DNA from: Rathayibacter agropyri
Lineage (GTDB): Bacteria; Actinomycetota; Actinomycetes; Actinomycetales; Microbacteriaceae
DNA: 64,000 bases
Direction: 5' to 3'
Assembly: GCF_013249015.1 (NCBI RefSeq)
Contig: NZ_JABRPL010000001.1
Span: 668,318 to 732,317 of the forward strand
Shown here piece after piece: positions 1 through 7,958 of this stretch. How positions within the stretch are numbered: the stretch's first letter is position 1; each line of letters starts with the position of its first letter. The notes below the pieces were generated by a model, which was not told the DNA's origin, ran no database searches, and saw nothing but the letters and a program-made list of their open reading frames with translations. A program made the position numbers and the translations under genes.

Positions 1-901
1 TCCAACTCATGACCGTCAGCGTATACGGCGTGCTCGACGCGTTCTCGATCGTCAGCCCATAGGCGGGCACGTTCGAGGCGGGCATCACAGCGGGGAACAG
101 CGTGGTGAACAGGGCGAGCACAACCAGGGCGATCGTGCCTGCGAGCAGGGTGAACGCGCGACCCTCGCGGCCCCTCGTGATCGCGAACCAGCCGCCGACG
201 AGCGTCACGACGGCCGCGATCGAGAGGGCCCAGGAGGCGGCGCTGCCCTGCCCGAGATTCGTCCACACGAGGAAGACGGCCGCGACCGCGCTGGTCACCA
301 GCCCCGCCCGTGTCGCGAGGCGGCGCGCTCGCTCTCGAATCTCCCCCTCGGTCTTGAGCGAGACGAACACCACTCCGTGGGTGAAGAAGAGCAGGAGGGT
401 CGTCGCGCCGCCCAGCAGGGCGTAGGGGGTGAGCAGGTCGACGACGGTGCCGATGTAGTTGTGATCTGCGTCCATCGGCACGCCCTGCACCATGTTCGCG
501 AACGCGACTCCCCAGAGGAAGGCGGGCACGGCAGAACCGACGACGATCATCGCGTCGAACCGCTTCTTCCAGGCGGCCTCGGGCCGCTGGTGCCGGTACT
601 CGAACGAGACACCGCGCGCGATCAACGCCAGGAGGATGAGCAGCAGCGGCAGGTAGAAGCCGCTGAACACTGTCGCGTACCACTCAGGGAACGCCGCGAA
701 CAGCGCGGCTCCGGCCACGATCACCCAGGTCTCGTTGAGGTCCCAGACCGGCCCGATGGTGTTGATCAGCACACGACGGTCGGTGTCGTCGCGCCCGAGG
801 AACGGAAGCGACATGCCGACGCCGAAGTCGAAACCGTCGAGCACGAAGTAGCCGATGAAGAAGAAAGCGACAATCCAAAACCAGAGCACAGCGAGATCCA
901 T
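1..901 (-). CDS. cydB: cytochrome bd ubiquinol oxidase subunit II, 3' end cut by window
   Basis: Integral membrane subunit II of the bd-type terminal oxidase, which reduces oxygen with electrons from quinol. The reading frame starts at an ATG at 901 (MDLAVLWFWIVAFFF...) and stays open for 300 codons to the window edge, so roughly the last 10-20% is missing compared with the usual 335-380 residues. The early motif GYFVLDGFDFG and the following GPVWDLNETW are typical of CydB. Several hydrophobic spans follow. An AGGAGG ribosome site overlaps the stop codon of cydA, giving a 12-base gap, so the two subunits are co-translated as one operon. The identity is secure from motifs and from pairing with cydA. 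Confidence 0.93.
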   Translation of the reverse strand, partial: MDLAVLWFWIVAFFFIGYFVLDGFDFGVGMSLPFLGRDDTDRRVLINTIGPVWDLNETWVIVAGAALFAAFPEWYATVFSGFYLPLLLILLALIARGVSFEYRHQRPEAAWKKRFDAMIVVGSAVPAFLWGVAFANMVQGVPMDADHNYIGTVVDLLTPYALLGGATTLLLFFTHGVVFVSLKTEGEIRERARRLATRAGLVTSAVAAVFLVWTNLGQGSAASWALSIAAVVTLVGGWFAITRGREGRAFTLLAGTIALVVLALFTTLFPAVMPASNVPAYGLTIENASSTPYTLTVMSW

Positions 902-913
902 GCGGAACGCCTC

Positions 914-2323
914 CTAGTAGACCGTGCCGACGAGTTGCGGGCGACCGCTCTCCTCGTCGACCTCGGGAACGTCATCAGGGCCGGCCTGTGCGGCGCGCGT
1001 GATCAGGCGGAACTCGACCAGGGCGAGCGTGCCGTAGATCGCGGTAAAGGCGACCAGCGAGATCAGAACCTCAAGCCCGCTCACTCCGGGCGAGACGCCG
1101 TCGGCGGTCTTTAAGAGCCCGAACACGAGCCACGGCTGGCGACCCATCTCGGTGAAGACCCAGCCGATGATCATCGCCATCAGCGGGAGCGGAGCCGCCC
1201 AGATCGCGATCTTCCACATCCACTGCTTCGGCTCGCGCCCCTTCCGGGTGAACCAGAGTCCGGCTGCGGCAACGCCGATAGCGAGGACGCCGAGCGCCAT
1301 CATCCAGCGGAATGACCAGTAGGTGACCCAGATGATCGGGGTGTAGTCGCCCGGTCCATAGACCTGCGTGTACTGCGCCTGGAGGTTAGTGATGCCCTCG
1401 ACCGTGCCGGTGAAGGTGTGCGTCGAGAGGAACGAGAGGAGGTAGGGAATGCGGATCGAGAACAGCTCGCTGGAGCCGTCGGGGGTGCCCCAGGTAAAGA
1501 CCGAGAAGGAGGCGTCGACGCCGGTGGAGGTCCTGTAAAGCGCCTCCGCCGAGGCCATCTTCATCGGCTGGGTGTCGACCATCGCGAGGCCGAGCGAGTC
1601 GCCGGTGACCAGGGTGAGACCGCCGCTGATCAGCATCATCCAGGCACCAAACTTCAGCGCCGGACGCATGGTCTCGAGGTGCTGGTTCCGCGACAGGTGA
1701 TACGCAGCGACGCTGACGATGACGGCGGCCGACACCATGAAGCAGGCAAAGATTGTGTGCGGGAACGCCGCGAGCGCGACCTTGTTCGTCAGCAGCGCCC
1801 CAATATCGGTGAGCTCGGCGCGGCCCTTGGTCTCGTTGATCCGAAAGCCGACCGGATTCTGCATAAACGCGTTTGCCGCGATGATGAAATAGGCCGAGAG
1901 TGTGGTGCCGAGAGTCGTGAGCCAGATCGTGGCGAGGTGCAGCTTCTCCGGCAACTTGTCCCAGCCGAAGATCCACAGGCCGATAAAGGTGGCTTCCAGG
2001 AAGAAGGCGAGCAATCCCTCGAAGGCGAGCGGAGCGCCGAACACGTCACCGACAAAGCGGGAGTAGTCGCTCCAATTCATGCCGAACTGGAACTCCTGGA
2101 CGATGCCGGTCACCACTCCCATCGCGAAGTTGATCAGGAAGAGCTTCCCGAAGAACTTCGTCAGCTGCAGGTAGTGCACCTTTCCGGTACGCACCCAGCA
2201 GGTCTGAAAGATCGCGACAGTCAGTGCCATGCCGATGGTCAGCGGCACGAAGAGGAAGTGGTAGATCGTCGTCAGACCAAACTGCCATCTCGACAGCAGG
2301 AGCGGATCCAGGAGCTCGTTCAC
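914..2323 (-). CDS. cydA: cytochrome bd ubiquinol oxidase subunit I
   Basis: Haem-carrying catalytic subunit of cytochrome bd oxidase (469 aa). His22 in the segment RWQFGLTTIYHF corresponds to the haem b595 ligand of the family; the GRQPW motif near the C-terminus is also present. The quinol-binding loop is of the short type, since the protein is about 50 residues shorter than the Escherichia coli form. It is the first gene of a cydAB operon. The GTG start at 2323 has no Shine-Dalgarno sequence; a TACTCT box lies 7 bases upstream, so the mRNA is probably leaderless. bd oxidases serve respiration at low oxygen. Confidence 0.95.
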   Translation of the reverse strand: MNELLDPLLLSRWQFGLTTIYHFLFVPLTIGMALTVAIFQTCWVRTGKVHYLQLTKFFGKLFLINFAMGVVTGIVQEFQFGMNWSDYSRFVGDVFGAPLAFEGLLAFFLEATFIGLWIFGWDKLPEKLHLATIWLTTLGTTLSAYFIIAANAFMQNPVGFRINETKGRAELTDIGALLTNKVALAAFPHTIFACFMVSAAVIVSVAAYHLSRNQHLETMRPALKFGAWMMLISGGLTLVTGDSLGLAMVDTQPMKMASAEALYRTSTGVDASFSVFTWGTPDGSSELFSIRIPYLLSFLSTHTFTGTVEGITNLQAQYTQVYGPGDYTPIIWVTYWSFRWMMALGVLAIGVAAAGLWFTRKGREPKQWMWKIAIWAAPLPLMAMIIGWVFTEMGRQPWLVFGLLKTADGVSPGVSGLEVLISLVAFTAIYGTLALVEFRLITRAAQAGPDDVPEVDEESGRPQLVGTVY

Positions 2324-2330
2324 GGCTCTG

Positions 2331-2336
2331 AGAGTA
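2331..2336 (-). promoter_or_regulatory. -10 box for leaderless cydA transcript
   Basis: TACTCT on the minus strand, 7 bases before the cydA GTG. The same box and spacing occur before several other genes in the window. No convincing -35 was seen. Confidence 0.5.
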
Positions 2337-2466
2337 GGTCGACTCTCGAGCGCTGGCGGGCTCGATCCCCGGACTGGAGCGGATGTGCGGGCCTGCGGAG
2401 TCAGGCGGCGAGACCCTCATCAGGGCGCCTCTCACGGCGGAGAGCGAGGCGCTGATCCGCCTGTCG

Positions 2467-2499
2467 CTCGACGTCGAGACACTCCCTCTCGACGTCGAG
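2467..2499. promoter_or_regulatory. two CTCGACGTCGAG palindromes upstream of cydAB
   Basis: Two identical perfect 12-base palindromes at 2467-2478 and 2488-2499, start to start 21 bases, i.e. two helical turns on the same DNA face. They lie about 130-175 bases upstream of the cydA start in the gene-free stretch 2324-2702, which holds nothing else recognisable. A tandem, in-phase arrangement suits a dimeric repressor or activator. Against this, the same 12-mer also occurs by codon usage inside genes (for example near 13939 and 24116). Confidence 0.3.
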
Positions 2500-2702
2500 C
2501 GACTCCCCCGCACAATCACTGCCGAGCAGCCCTCATGAGAGTCGAGCCGTCGGCAGCGGGACTCTCGACGCCGAGCAAGTGCAAAGCCGCTCGGTGGCGA
2601 AGGAATCCGCCCGGCCACTTCCCCGTCGCACATCTGAAATTCGCCGCTGGGAATCCGTTCGCCGAGCGCGCCCGATCCGAGCGCTCAGGACGGAGGGAGA
2701 CG

Positions 2703-3752
2703 TCAGCCCGAGGTGACGCGGGAGCGGGCGCCCGAGAACCAGCGCGGAGCCTGGAAGCCGTACATCAGCACCGGCACCTCGCGGGTCAGCCGCCAATAAC
2801 CCAGAGCCGCCGCCACACCGATCGCGCAGACCAGCAGCGGCACGACCGGGCCGATCGCGTCGAGCCAGCGCTGCCCGTCGAACAGCAGCAGCGCGCTCGT
2901 TGCGAGCGACACGACGAGCACGTGAACCACGTACACCGGCAAGGTATTGCGGCCGATAAACGTGATCCAACCCGCACCCCGCCGATCGGAGAGGAAGCGC
3001 GCGACGACGAGGCCGGCCAGCACCGCGAGCACGCTCACCAGTACCAAGCCGATCGTCAGCAGCGGAAATCGGCCACGCACCGCGAGGATCACACCGGCGA
3101 GCGCGAGGAAGAGGACGCCAAAGCCGAGGCCGCTGAGGATCCCGCGCCGCTCGACAAAGGCGATCACCACGGTACGCAGGTGGAGACCGAGGAGGAAAAA
3201 CATCAGGTAGCGCGCCATGCCGTCCCAGGCGATGTTGCCGGTTCCCTCGGACGTGCTGGAACGAACCGCATACCAGAGCACTGCGATGACGGTCGCGATC
3301 CCGATCTGCGCACGCCAGTTGATCCGATCCTGGGCGAGCTTGGCCAGCACGAAGAAGATCGTCAGCGCGTAGAGGAACCACAGGCCGTTGTGCGGCATCA
3401 CGGGCTGCAGGAGGAGCGCTACCGGGTCGGACTCGTCAGTCCCGCCCGGATTCGGAACGATCAGGAAGAAGAGGTAGCGCACCACCGACCAGAGCAGGAA
3501 CGCCCAGACCAGCAGGCTCAGCCGCGACCGCCACAGCTCGGGCCAGGAGCGCGTGAGCACGGAGCCGGCGAACAGGCCGGAGGCGAGGAAGAAGAGCGGC
3601 ATCCTGAACGTGATCAAGAGAAGGTTGATGTCGTTCCAGGCGTCGGGTGCCAGACCGGCGGCGGTCGTCCACTGCACCGAATGAGCGAGGGCGACCAGGA
3701 TGATCGCTATGCCCTTAGCGGTGTCCACCCAGGTGATGCGTGCGCGTGCCAT
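2703..3752 (-). CDS. acyltransferase-3 family membrane protein
   Basis: A 349-residue integral membrane protein of the acyltransferase-3 family, which moves acyl (often acetyl) groups onto sugars or envelope lipids. The N-terminal signature WVDTAKGIAIILVALAHS contains the conserved His of the first membrane helix; about ten hydrophobic helices follow, including RMPLFFLASGLFAG. The version resembles the fucose/glycan O-acetylase-like branch. The ATG at 3752 has a GAGGA site just upstream. It is divergent from a membrane-anchored SGNH hydrolase, which suggests an acetylation/de-acetylation pair acting on the same envelope polymer. The substrate cannot be read from sequence. Confidence 0.82.
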   Translation of the reverse strand: MARARITWVDTAKGIAIILVALAHSVQWTTAAGLAPDAWNDINLLLITFRMPLFFLASGLFAGSVLTRSWPELWRSRLSLLVWAFLLWSVVRYLFFLIVPNPGGTDESDPVALLLQPVMPHNGLWFLYALTIFFVLAKLAQDRINWRAQIGIATVIAVLWYAVRSSTSEGTGNIAWDGMARYLMFFLLGLHLRTVVIAFVERRGILSGLGFGVLFLALAGVILAVRGRFPLLTIGLVLVSVLAVLAGLVVARFLSDRRGAGWITFIGRNTLPVYVVHVLVVSLATSALLLFDGQRWLDAIGPVVPLLVCAIGVAAALGYWRLTREVPVLMYGFQAPRWFSGARSRVTSG

Positions 3753-3821
3753 GAGTCCTCATCGGGGTCGTCCGTCACAAATCGGCCAGCGGCATCAGCG
3801 GCGGCGGCGATGAGTAAGTGT

Positions 3822-3835
3822 TGCACAGCTGTGCA
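3822..3835. promoter_or_regulatory. 14-base palindrome between divergent genes
   Basis: TGCACAGCTGTGCA is a perfect palindrome placed between the acyltransferase (minus) and the SGNH hydrolase (plus), 70 bases from one start and 121 from the other. It is a candidate operator for a dimeric regulator controlling both genes. Confidence 0.4.
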
Positions 3836-3955
3836 TCTCCTGTGATATTTCGCATGCTCCTCGCTCTGCGGCGTCGGCGCCCCGCCGAGCGCCCTTCGTC
3901 GCCGACTTTCCGCGAGAACCCTCTCCCCTCCCCGCCGATGCCCGATGATCGACGC

Positions 3956-4732
3956 ATGACTCGAGCGACGACCCCGATGACCGGCCGCTCCCGCGGGCAG
4001 CGCCGCCTCCTTCTCCTGCTGATCCTGCTCGCCGCGGCACTGGTCCTCGCGGCCGTTGCGACCGCCCTGGCACTCGGCTCCCGGTTCGGAGGGGAGGCAG
4101 AACCGCCAGGCCCCGCCGCCACTTCCTCCGTCGACATGGCCGAGCGAGTCGCCGGCCTGGACAAGCGCTTCGCCGACGGCTTCCCGCAGCACAGCATCGT
4201 CCTCACGGGTAGCTCAACGATCGGACGCTGGACGACCTCGAAGGAAGACCTGCGCCCGCTCGAGACCTACAACATCGGGATCGGCGGTACGACCGTCGCA
4301 GATCATCTCGCCTGGCTCGATCGGATGGTCGCTCCCTTCGACCCGCGTGCCGTCGTCGTCTACGTCGGCGCCAACGACATCAGTGGTGGAGCCGATTCCC
4401 GCACCGGCGCCGACACGGCCGAGGCGGTCATCGAGTACCTGCACCGCCTCGAGGAGGTCGCTCCGGATGCCGTTCTCTACTATGTCGAGATAGCCGAGAC
4501 TCCCGCCCGCGAGACGGTACGCGACGAGGTCCGTGCCGCGAACACGGCGATCAGCGCCTATGCCGAGACCGACGATCGGGTCACCTTCGTCCCCACCGCG
4601 CAGACCCTCCTGACGGCCGACGGCAGGATCGACTCCTCCCTCTTCGTTGACGACGGCCTGCACTTCGACGAGGCGGGCTACGCGCGCTTCTCCGAGGCAG
4701 TCCGTGCCGTGCTCCTCGCCGACCTGGAGTAG
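3956..4732 (+). CDS. membrane-anchored SGNH/GDSL hydrolase
   Basis: A 258-residue esterase/lipase-type hydrolase. After a short basic N-terminus there is one membrane helix of leucines and alanines (about residues 16-40), so the enzyme domain faces outward. SGNH blocks are intact: LTGSSTIGRW (nucleophile probably Ser87), NIGIGGTTV (block II Gly), YVGANDISGG (block III GxND), and DDGLH near the end (Asp233, His236). The frame is open from 3818, but the ATG at 3956 is preferred because a GATGAT box lies exactly 6 bases before it, as in other leaderless genes here; 3938 is an alternative. Divergent from the acyltransferase; a role in removing acyl groups from surface glycans is inference. Confidence 0.8.
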   Translation: MTRATTPMTGRSRGQRRLLLLLILLAAALVLAAVATALALGSRFGGEAEPPGPAATSSVDMAERVAGLDKRFADGFPQHSIVLTGSSTIGRWTTSKEDLRPLETYNIGIGGTTVADHLAWLDRMVAPFDPRAVVVYVGANDISGGADSRTGADTAEAVIEYLHRLEEVAPDAVLYYVEIAETPARETVRDEVRAANTAISAYAETDDRVTFVPTAQTLLTADGRIDSSLFVDDGLHFDEAGYARFSEAVRAVLLADLE

Positions 4733-4816
4733 CCGCGCCGACCCCGACGCCACAAGTGCCCACCGACATCACCACCGATAGACTGCTTCAACTGACGCGA
4801 GGATGGAGCGACCACG

Positions 4817-5572
4817 ATGCGCAAGATCAGGATCGGCGGGCCGGAGACGGGCACTGCGGAGACCGGCAGACTCAGCGCCGCGACTCGCAGCCGCTACGGC
4901 GTCAAGAAAAAGACGACCGCACTCAGCACGTCACACTCGAAGCGGAGTTCTTTTTCGACGGTGGATCGAGTTCGGGCGGAGGCAACGTCCACTCGATCCG
5001 ACCCGGCAATGAGGTCGCGGAAGACGACGATCGCGGGCGCTGGAGACGACCTTCACACACCCAGCCCCCTCGAACCGCAACTTCGCGCTCTGCTGCAGGC
5101 CGTGGTCAATCAGGCGAAGGGTCTGGATCTAGATCGGATCGTGCACTCGAGCGGCGGTGTCGAGGTCGTCGTCTCCAAGATGTTCGCGAGCGTCCCGGGC
5201 GCCAACTACTACGACGAGAAAATCGGACCCTTTTACGACACGACGGGCCTACGGATCTGGAAGGGCATCACTCGGCAGTCGATCGATGGACAGGCCGAAC
5301 GGGGTGATCTGCTCTGCGTGCGCACCAGAGACGGACATCGTCTCTATCCGGCTTTCCAGTTCGACGGCCGGGAGGGCGCACCTCTTCCGCAGCTTCGCCG
5401 TGTTCTCGCCGCGCTGGACCCTCGAGGGATCGACGCCTGGGGAGACGCGCTCTGGCTGAACAGTGCAGTACCCGAGTTCGACGGTGCGACTCCGGCGCAG
5501 GCGCTTCGTCAGGGCCGGATCGCCGAGGTGGTTGCGCGGGCGAGCCGCGCCGGCTCGCTGTGGGCGCCGTGA
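4817..5572 (+). CDS. RES-Xre type antitoxin (toxin-binding/ParS-like C-terminus)
   Basis: A 251-residue protein directly upstream of an RES-domain toxin. The C-terminal half carries the family pattern: GLRIWKGITRQ (start of a DNA-binding helix), a Leu/Tyr-rich strand RLYPAFQFDG, and the terminal LWLNSAVPEFDGATPAQAL motif of toxin-neutralising antitoxins. The first 65 residues are low-complexity and rich in Arg/Ser/Thr and are not typical; translation might start further in, for example at Met65. A GAGG site precedes the ATG at 4817, and a TAGACT box lies at 4780-4785. Antitoxins of this group usually repress their own operon. Confidence 0.8.
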   Translation: MRKIRIGGPETGTAETGRLSAATRSRYGVKKKTTALSTSHSKRSSFSTVDRVRAEATSTRSDPAMRSRKTTIAGAGDDLHTPSPLEPQLRALLQAVVNQAKGLDLDRIVHSSGGVEVVVSKMFASVPGANYYDEKIGPFYDTTGLRIWKGITRQSIDGQAERGDLLCVRTRDGHRLYPAFQFDGREGAPLPQLRRVLAALDPRGIDAWGDALWLNSAVPEFDGATPAQALRQGRIAEVVARASRAGSLWAP

Positions 5573-6213
5573 GCCGCTCCGACATCGCGCAGCAAAGGCC
5601 CGGGACCGATCAGGACCTGAGCGGGTTCCCGTCCGTCTCTCTCGACGCCGAGGTGACATGGCGGGCTCATGCGTCGGATCTTTCGGCGTGGTGGTTCAGC
5701 ACGAGTGGCCGAGGACGATTCGACCTTCCCACGAAAGGGTCGGACGGGACCTGCTACGTCGCCGACGATGTCCGGACGGCTGTACGGGAGAGCCTGGGCG
5801 ACAGGATCGTCCCAGACCAGGTGCTCACCCCTGAGGCGGCAGTGCATTTCCGCGTGTCCGCGGTCCTTCCCCCGACAGGAGGGGCGTACGCAGCGGTGAC
5901 GTCCGTCGCTGCGGACGGGTACGGCGTCACACGCGAGCTGACGACGATGACCGACTACTCCATCACTCAGGAGTGGGCCGCCGTGCTGCACGACGCAGGC
6001 TTCGACGGCATCCGGTACTCCTCCCGGTACGCCAGTGCCGCGGGCCCCAACGCCTGGGCGCTGTTCGGTCGACAAGGCACCAACGATGAGCTGCGGGTTG
6101 ACCGATCGAGAGAGATCGACGGGATCACCGCGTGTGCGCAGGCGGGGATACGAGTCCTCGATCCGCCACCGCTGCGGAGATCGGTCACTGTCCTCCCCCC
6201 GCCGGGGATCTGA
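5569..6213 (+). CDS. RES-domain toxin, NAD+ phosphorylase family
   Basis: About 214 residues. RES toxins degrade NAD+ by phosphorolysis and so stop growth. Seen here: the first conserved Arg in TWRAH, the GRGRFDLP loop, TCYVADDVRTAVRE (Glu of the Arg-Glu-Ser set) and IRYSSRYASAAGPNAWALFG with the conserved Ser. The GTG at 5569 overlaps the antitoxin stop as GTGA, giving translational coupling; a GTG three codons earlier (5560) is also possible. The order antitoxin then toxin is standard. The last 30 residues (Pro-rich) extend beyond the core domain. Confidence 0.82.
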   Translation: MSRSDIAQQRPGTDQDLSGFPSVSLDAEVTWRAHASDLSAWWFSTSGRGRFDLPTKGSDGTCYVADDVRTAVRESLGDRIVPDQVLTPEAAVHFRVSAVLPPTGGAYAAVTSVAADGYGVTRELTTMTDYSITQEWAAVLHDAGFDGIRYSSRYASAAGPNAWALFGRQGTNDELRVDRSREIDGITACAQAGIRVLDPPPLRRSVTVLPPPGI

Positions 6214-6313
6214 GCCTCCAGCCCGGTGGTGCTCGCCGCCAACGACCGCGTCTTTCGCGCACTCGCGGCGCGGAAGCAGGCGCGGAGGCGGCTGACGCCC
6301 AGCCGTGCGCCCC

Positions 6314-6319
6314 TACGAT
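6314..6319 (+). promoter_or_regulatory. -10 box for leaderless leader ORF upstream of dedA
   Basis: TACGAT, 6 bases before the ATG at 6326. The matching spacing argues that transcription starts at that ATG rather than upstream of the dedA start. Confidence 0.5.
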
Positions 6320-6325
6320 CAAGCC

Positions 6326-6364
6326 ATGCTGAGCACCCCCTCCCGCCCCCGGAGCCTCCGGTGA
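6326..6364 (+). CDS. 12-codon leader ORF coupled to the DedA gene
   Basis: An ATG at 6326 opens the short frame MLSTPSRPRSLR and its TGA stop (6362-6364) overlaps the GTG start of the DedA gene (6361) as GTGA. The leader ATG follows a TACGAT box by 6 bases and needs no ribosome site, while the DedA GTG has no good Shine-Dalgarno. The simplest reading is that ribosomes load on the leaderless leader and re-initiate on dedA. Three arginines and three serines are present; whether their codons sense anything is unknown. Confidence 0.4.
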   Translation: MLSTPSRPRSLR

Positions 6365-6999
6365 ACGACACCCTCAGCGGCATCCTCGACCTGGTCGTGA
6401 GCGTGCCGCCCGTGTGGCGCACGCTGCTGGCCGGGCTCGCCATCTTCTTCGAGACGACCATCCTCGCCGGGTTGATCGTGCCCGGGGACACGATCGTCAT
6501 CGTCAGTGCCACCGGCGTCACCAGTCCGCTGCAGTTCGTTGCCCTCGCGGTCACCGTGGTGGTCGGCGCGCTGTGTGGCGAATCGCTCGGCTTCTACCTG
6601 GGGCGCTGGTTCGGGCCGAGGATCCGTGCGTCCCGCCTCGGTCGCCGCCTCGGCGAGAAGAACTGGCTGCGCGCCGAGCGTTATCTTGCTCGGCGCGGCG
6701 GGATCGCGGTGTTCCTCTCGCGCTTCCTGCCTGTGCTGCACTCGCTGATCCCCCTGACGGTGGGGATGAGCGGTATGCGCTACCGCACCTTCATGGCGTG
6801 GACGGTCCCGGCCTGCGTGCTCTGGTCCTCCGCCTATGTGGGCGTCGGCACGGCGGCGGCCGGGAGCTACCGCGAGCTCTCCGAGAGCCTGCACGGAGCC
6901 GGCTATGTGTTCGTCGGCGTAATCGTCGCGTTCGTTCTACTCGTGCTGCTCGGCAAGAAGCTCCTGAGCAAAGCGGAGGCGCGTCACCTCGACGAGTGA
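6361..6999 (+). CDS. DedA/SNARE-associated family membrane protein
   Basis: A 212-residue inner-membrane protein of the DedA family, implicated in undecaprenyl-phosphate or phospholipid movement across the membrane. Seen: an N-terminal reentrant region FFETTILAGLIVPGDTIVIV, with the acidic residues family members need, and the C-terminal FLSRFLPVLHSLIPLTVGMSG segment with the conserved Arg and Pro. The frame extends upstream to 6226, but the family N-terminus starts near the GTG at 6361, which is coupled to a 12-codon leader. The stop codon sits inside a 13-bp hairpin. Convergent with the osmoprotectant operon. Confidence 0.88.
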   Translation: MNDTLSGILDLVVSVPPVWRTLLAGLAIFFETTILAGLIVPGDTIVIVSATGVTSPLQFVALAVTVVVGALCGESLGFYLGRWFGPRIRASRLGRRLGEKNWLRAERYLARRGGIAVFLSRFLPVLHSLIPLTVGMSGMRYRTFMAWTVPACVLWSSAYVGVGTAAAGSYRELSESLHGAGYVFVGVIVAFVLLVLLGKKLLSKAEARHLDE

Positions 7000-7008
7000 C
7001 GCGCCTCC
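6975..7008. terminator. hairpin spanning the dedA stop codon
   Basis: A perfect 13-bp inverted repeat (6975-6987 with 6996-7008) and an 8-base loop. The dedA TGA lies in the right arm. It separates two convergent units and could end transcription from both sides; there is no long T-run. Confidence 0.65.
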
Positions 7009-7026
7009 GAGACGACCCGCGGAGGA

Positions 7027-7956
7027 TCAGCCGACGAGACCCGCCGACTTCAACCACTCGCCCGCGATGGTCGAGGCCGACTTCTGGTCGTTGACGCTCT
7101 CGGAATTGAGCGAGACCAGATCGTCCGCCGTGAGCTTGGCGCTGACCGCGTTCAGCACTGTGGCGGCGTCATCGGTGATCTTGCTCGACACGATGGGGAC
7201 GACGTTGTCGGCGACGAACAGGCCGTCCGGGTCCTGGAGCGCGACGAGATCGTTCTTCTGAATGTTGGGGTCGGCGGTGTAGATGTTCGCCAACTGGATC
7301 TGGTTGCTCGTGAGCGCATCGACCGTCGTCGATCCGCCGCTGTCCTCGATCGCCTGGAAGGTCGTCGTGATGCCGTACTTCGACTTCAGGGTCTCGGGCC
7401 CGTAGGGGCGCGTCTGCAGCTCGGAGTTGCCGCCGACGACGATGGGGTCGGTGACGTTCTTCAGCGACGCGATATCGGTCAGCTTCCACTTATCAGCGAA
7501 GGCCCGGGTCACGGTGTACGAGTTCTGGTCGCTCGCGCCCGCCGCATCGAGCGCGCGGAGGCCGTCGGGCAGAGCCTCGCCGAGCGCCGAGTACACAGCG
7601 TCGGCAGTGGTCGCGGTCGCGTCGGGCTGGAGCGCCTGCAGGAGGCTCCCGTCGTACTCGGGGAAGACGTCGATGGATCCGCTCTCGATCTCGGGCAGGT
7701 AGATCTCGCGCTGGCCGATGCGCAGCTGTCGGTCGACGGTGAAGCCGTCGTTCTCGAGCGCCTGCGCGTAGATCTCGGCGAGGATCTCGTTCGAGTAGTA
7801 GTCCTGCGATCCGACGACGATGGTGTCGCCGCCCGCCGTCGCACCCGATCCCTCAGCGAGCGGATCGCTCGAGGAACACCCTGCCAGTGCCACGACGGCA
7901 CCGACCGCGAGTGCGCTGAGCGCGACACGGCCCTTCGTGAAGTGTGCTGTGAACAT
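7027..7956 (-). CDS. osmoprotectant ABC transporter substrate-binding lipoprotein
   Basis: A 309-residue extracellular binding protein of the glycine betaine/choline type (OpuC/OsmF group). The N-terminus has a signal peptide ending in LAGC, a lipobox that anchors the mature protein to the membrane. The domain starts at DTIVVGSQDYYSNEILAEIYAQ and runs through IDVFPEYDGS to the C-terminus, as in the family. The frame is open much further upstream (to 8766), but the ATG at 7956 has an AAGGGAAA site and begins the signal peptide. Last gene of a four-gene operon (ATPase, two permeases, binding protein). Confidence 0.93.
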   Translation of the reverse strand: MFTAHFTKGRVALSALAVGAVVALAGCSSSDPLAEGSGATAGGDTIVVGSQDYYSNEILAEIYAQALENDGFTVDRQLRIGQREIYLPEIESGSIDVFPEYDGSLLQALQPDATATTADAVYSALGEALPDGLRALDAAGASDQNSYTVTRAFADKWKLTDIASLKNVTDPIVVGGNSELQTRPYGPETLKSKYGITTTFQAIEDSGGSTTVDALTSNQIQLANIYTADPNIQKNDLVALQDPDGLFVADNVVPIVSSKITDDAATVLNAVSAKLTADDLVSLNSESVNDQKSASTIAGEWLKSAGLVG

Positions 7957-7958
7957 TG

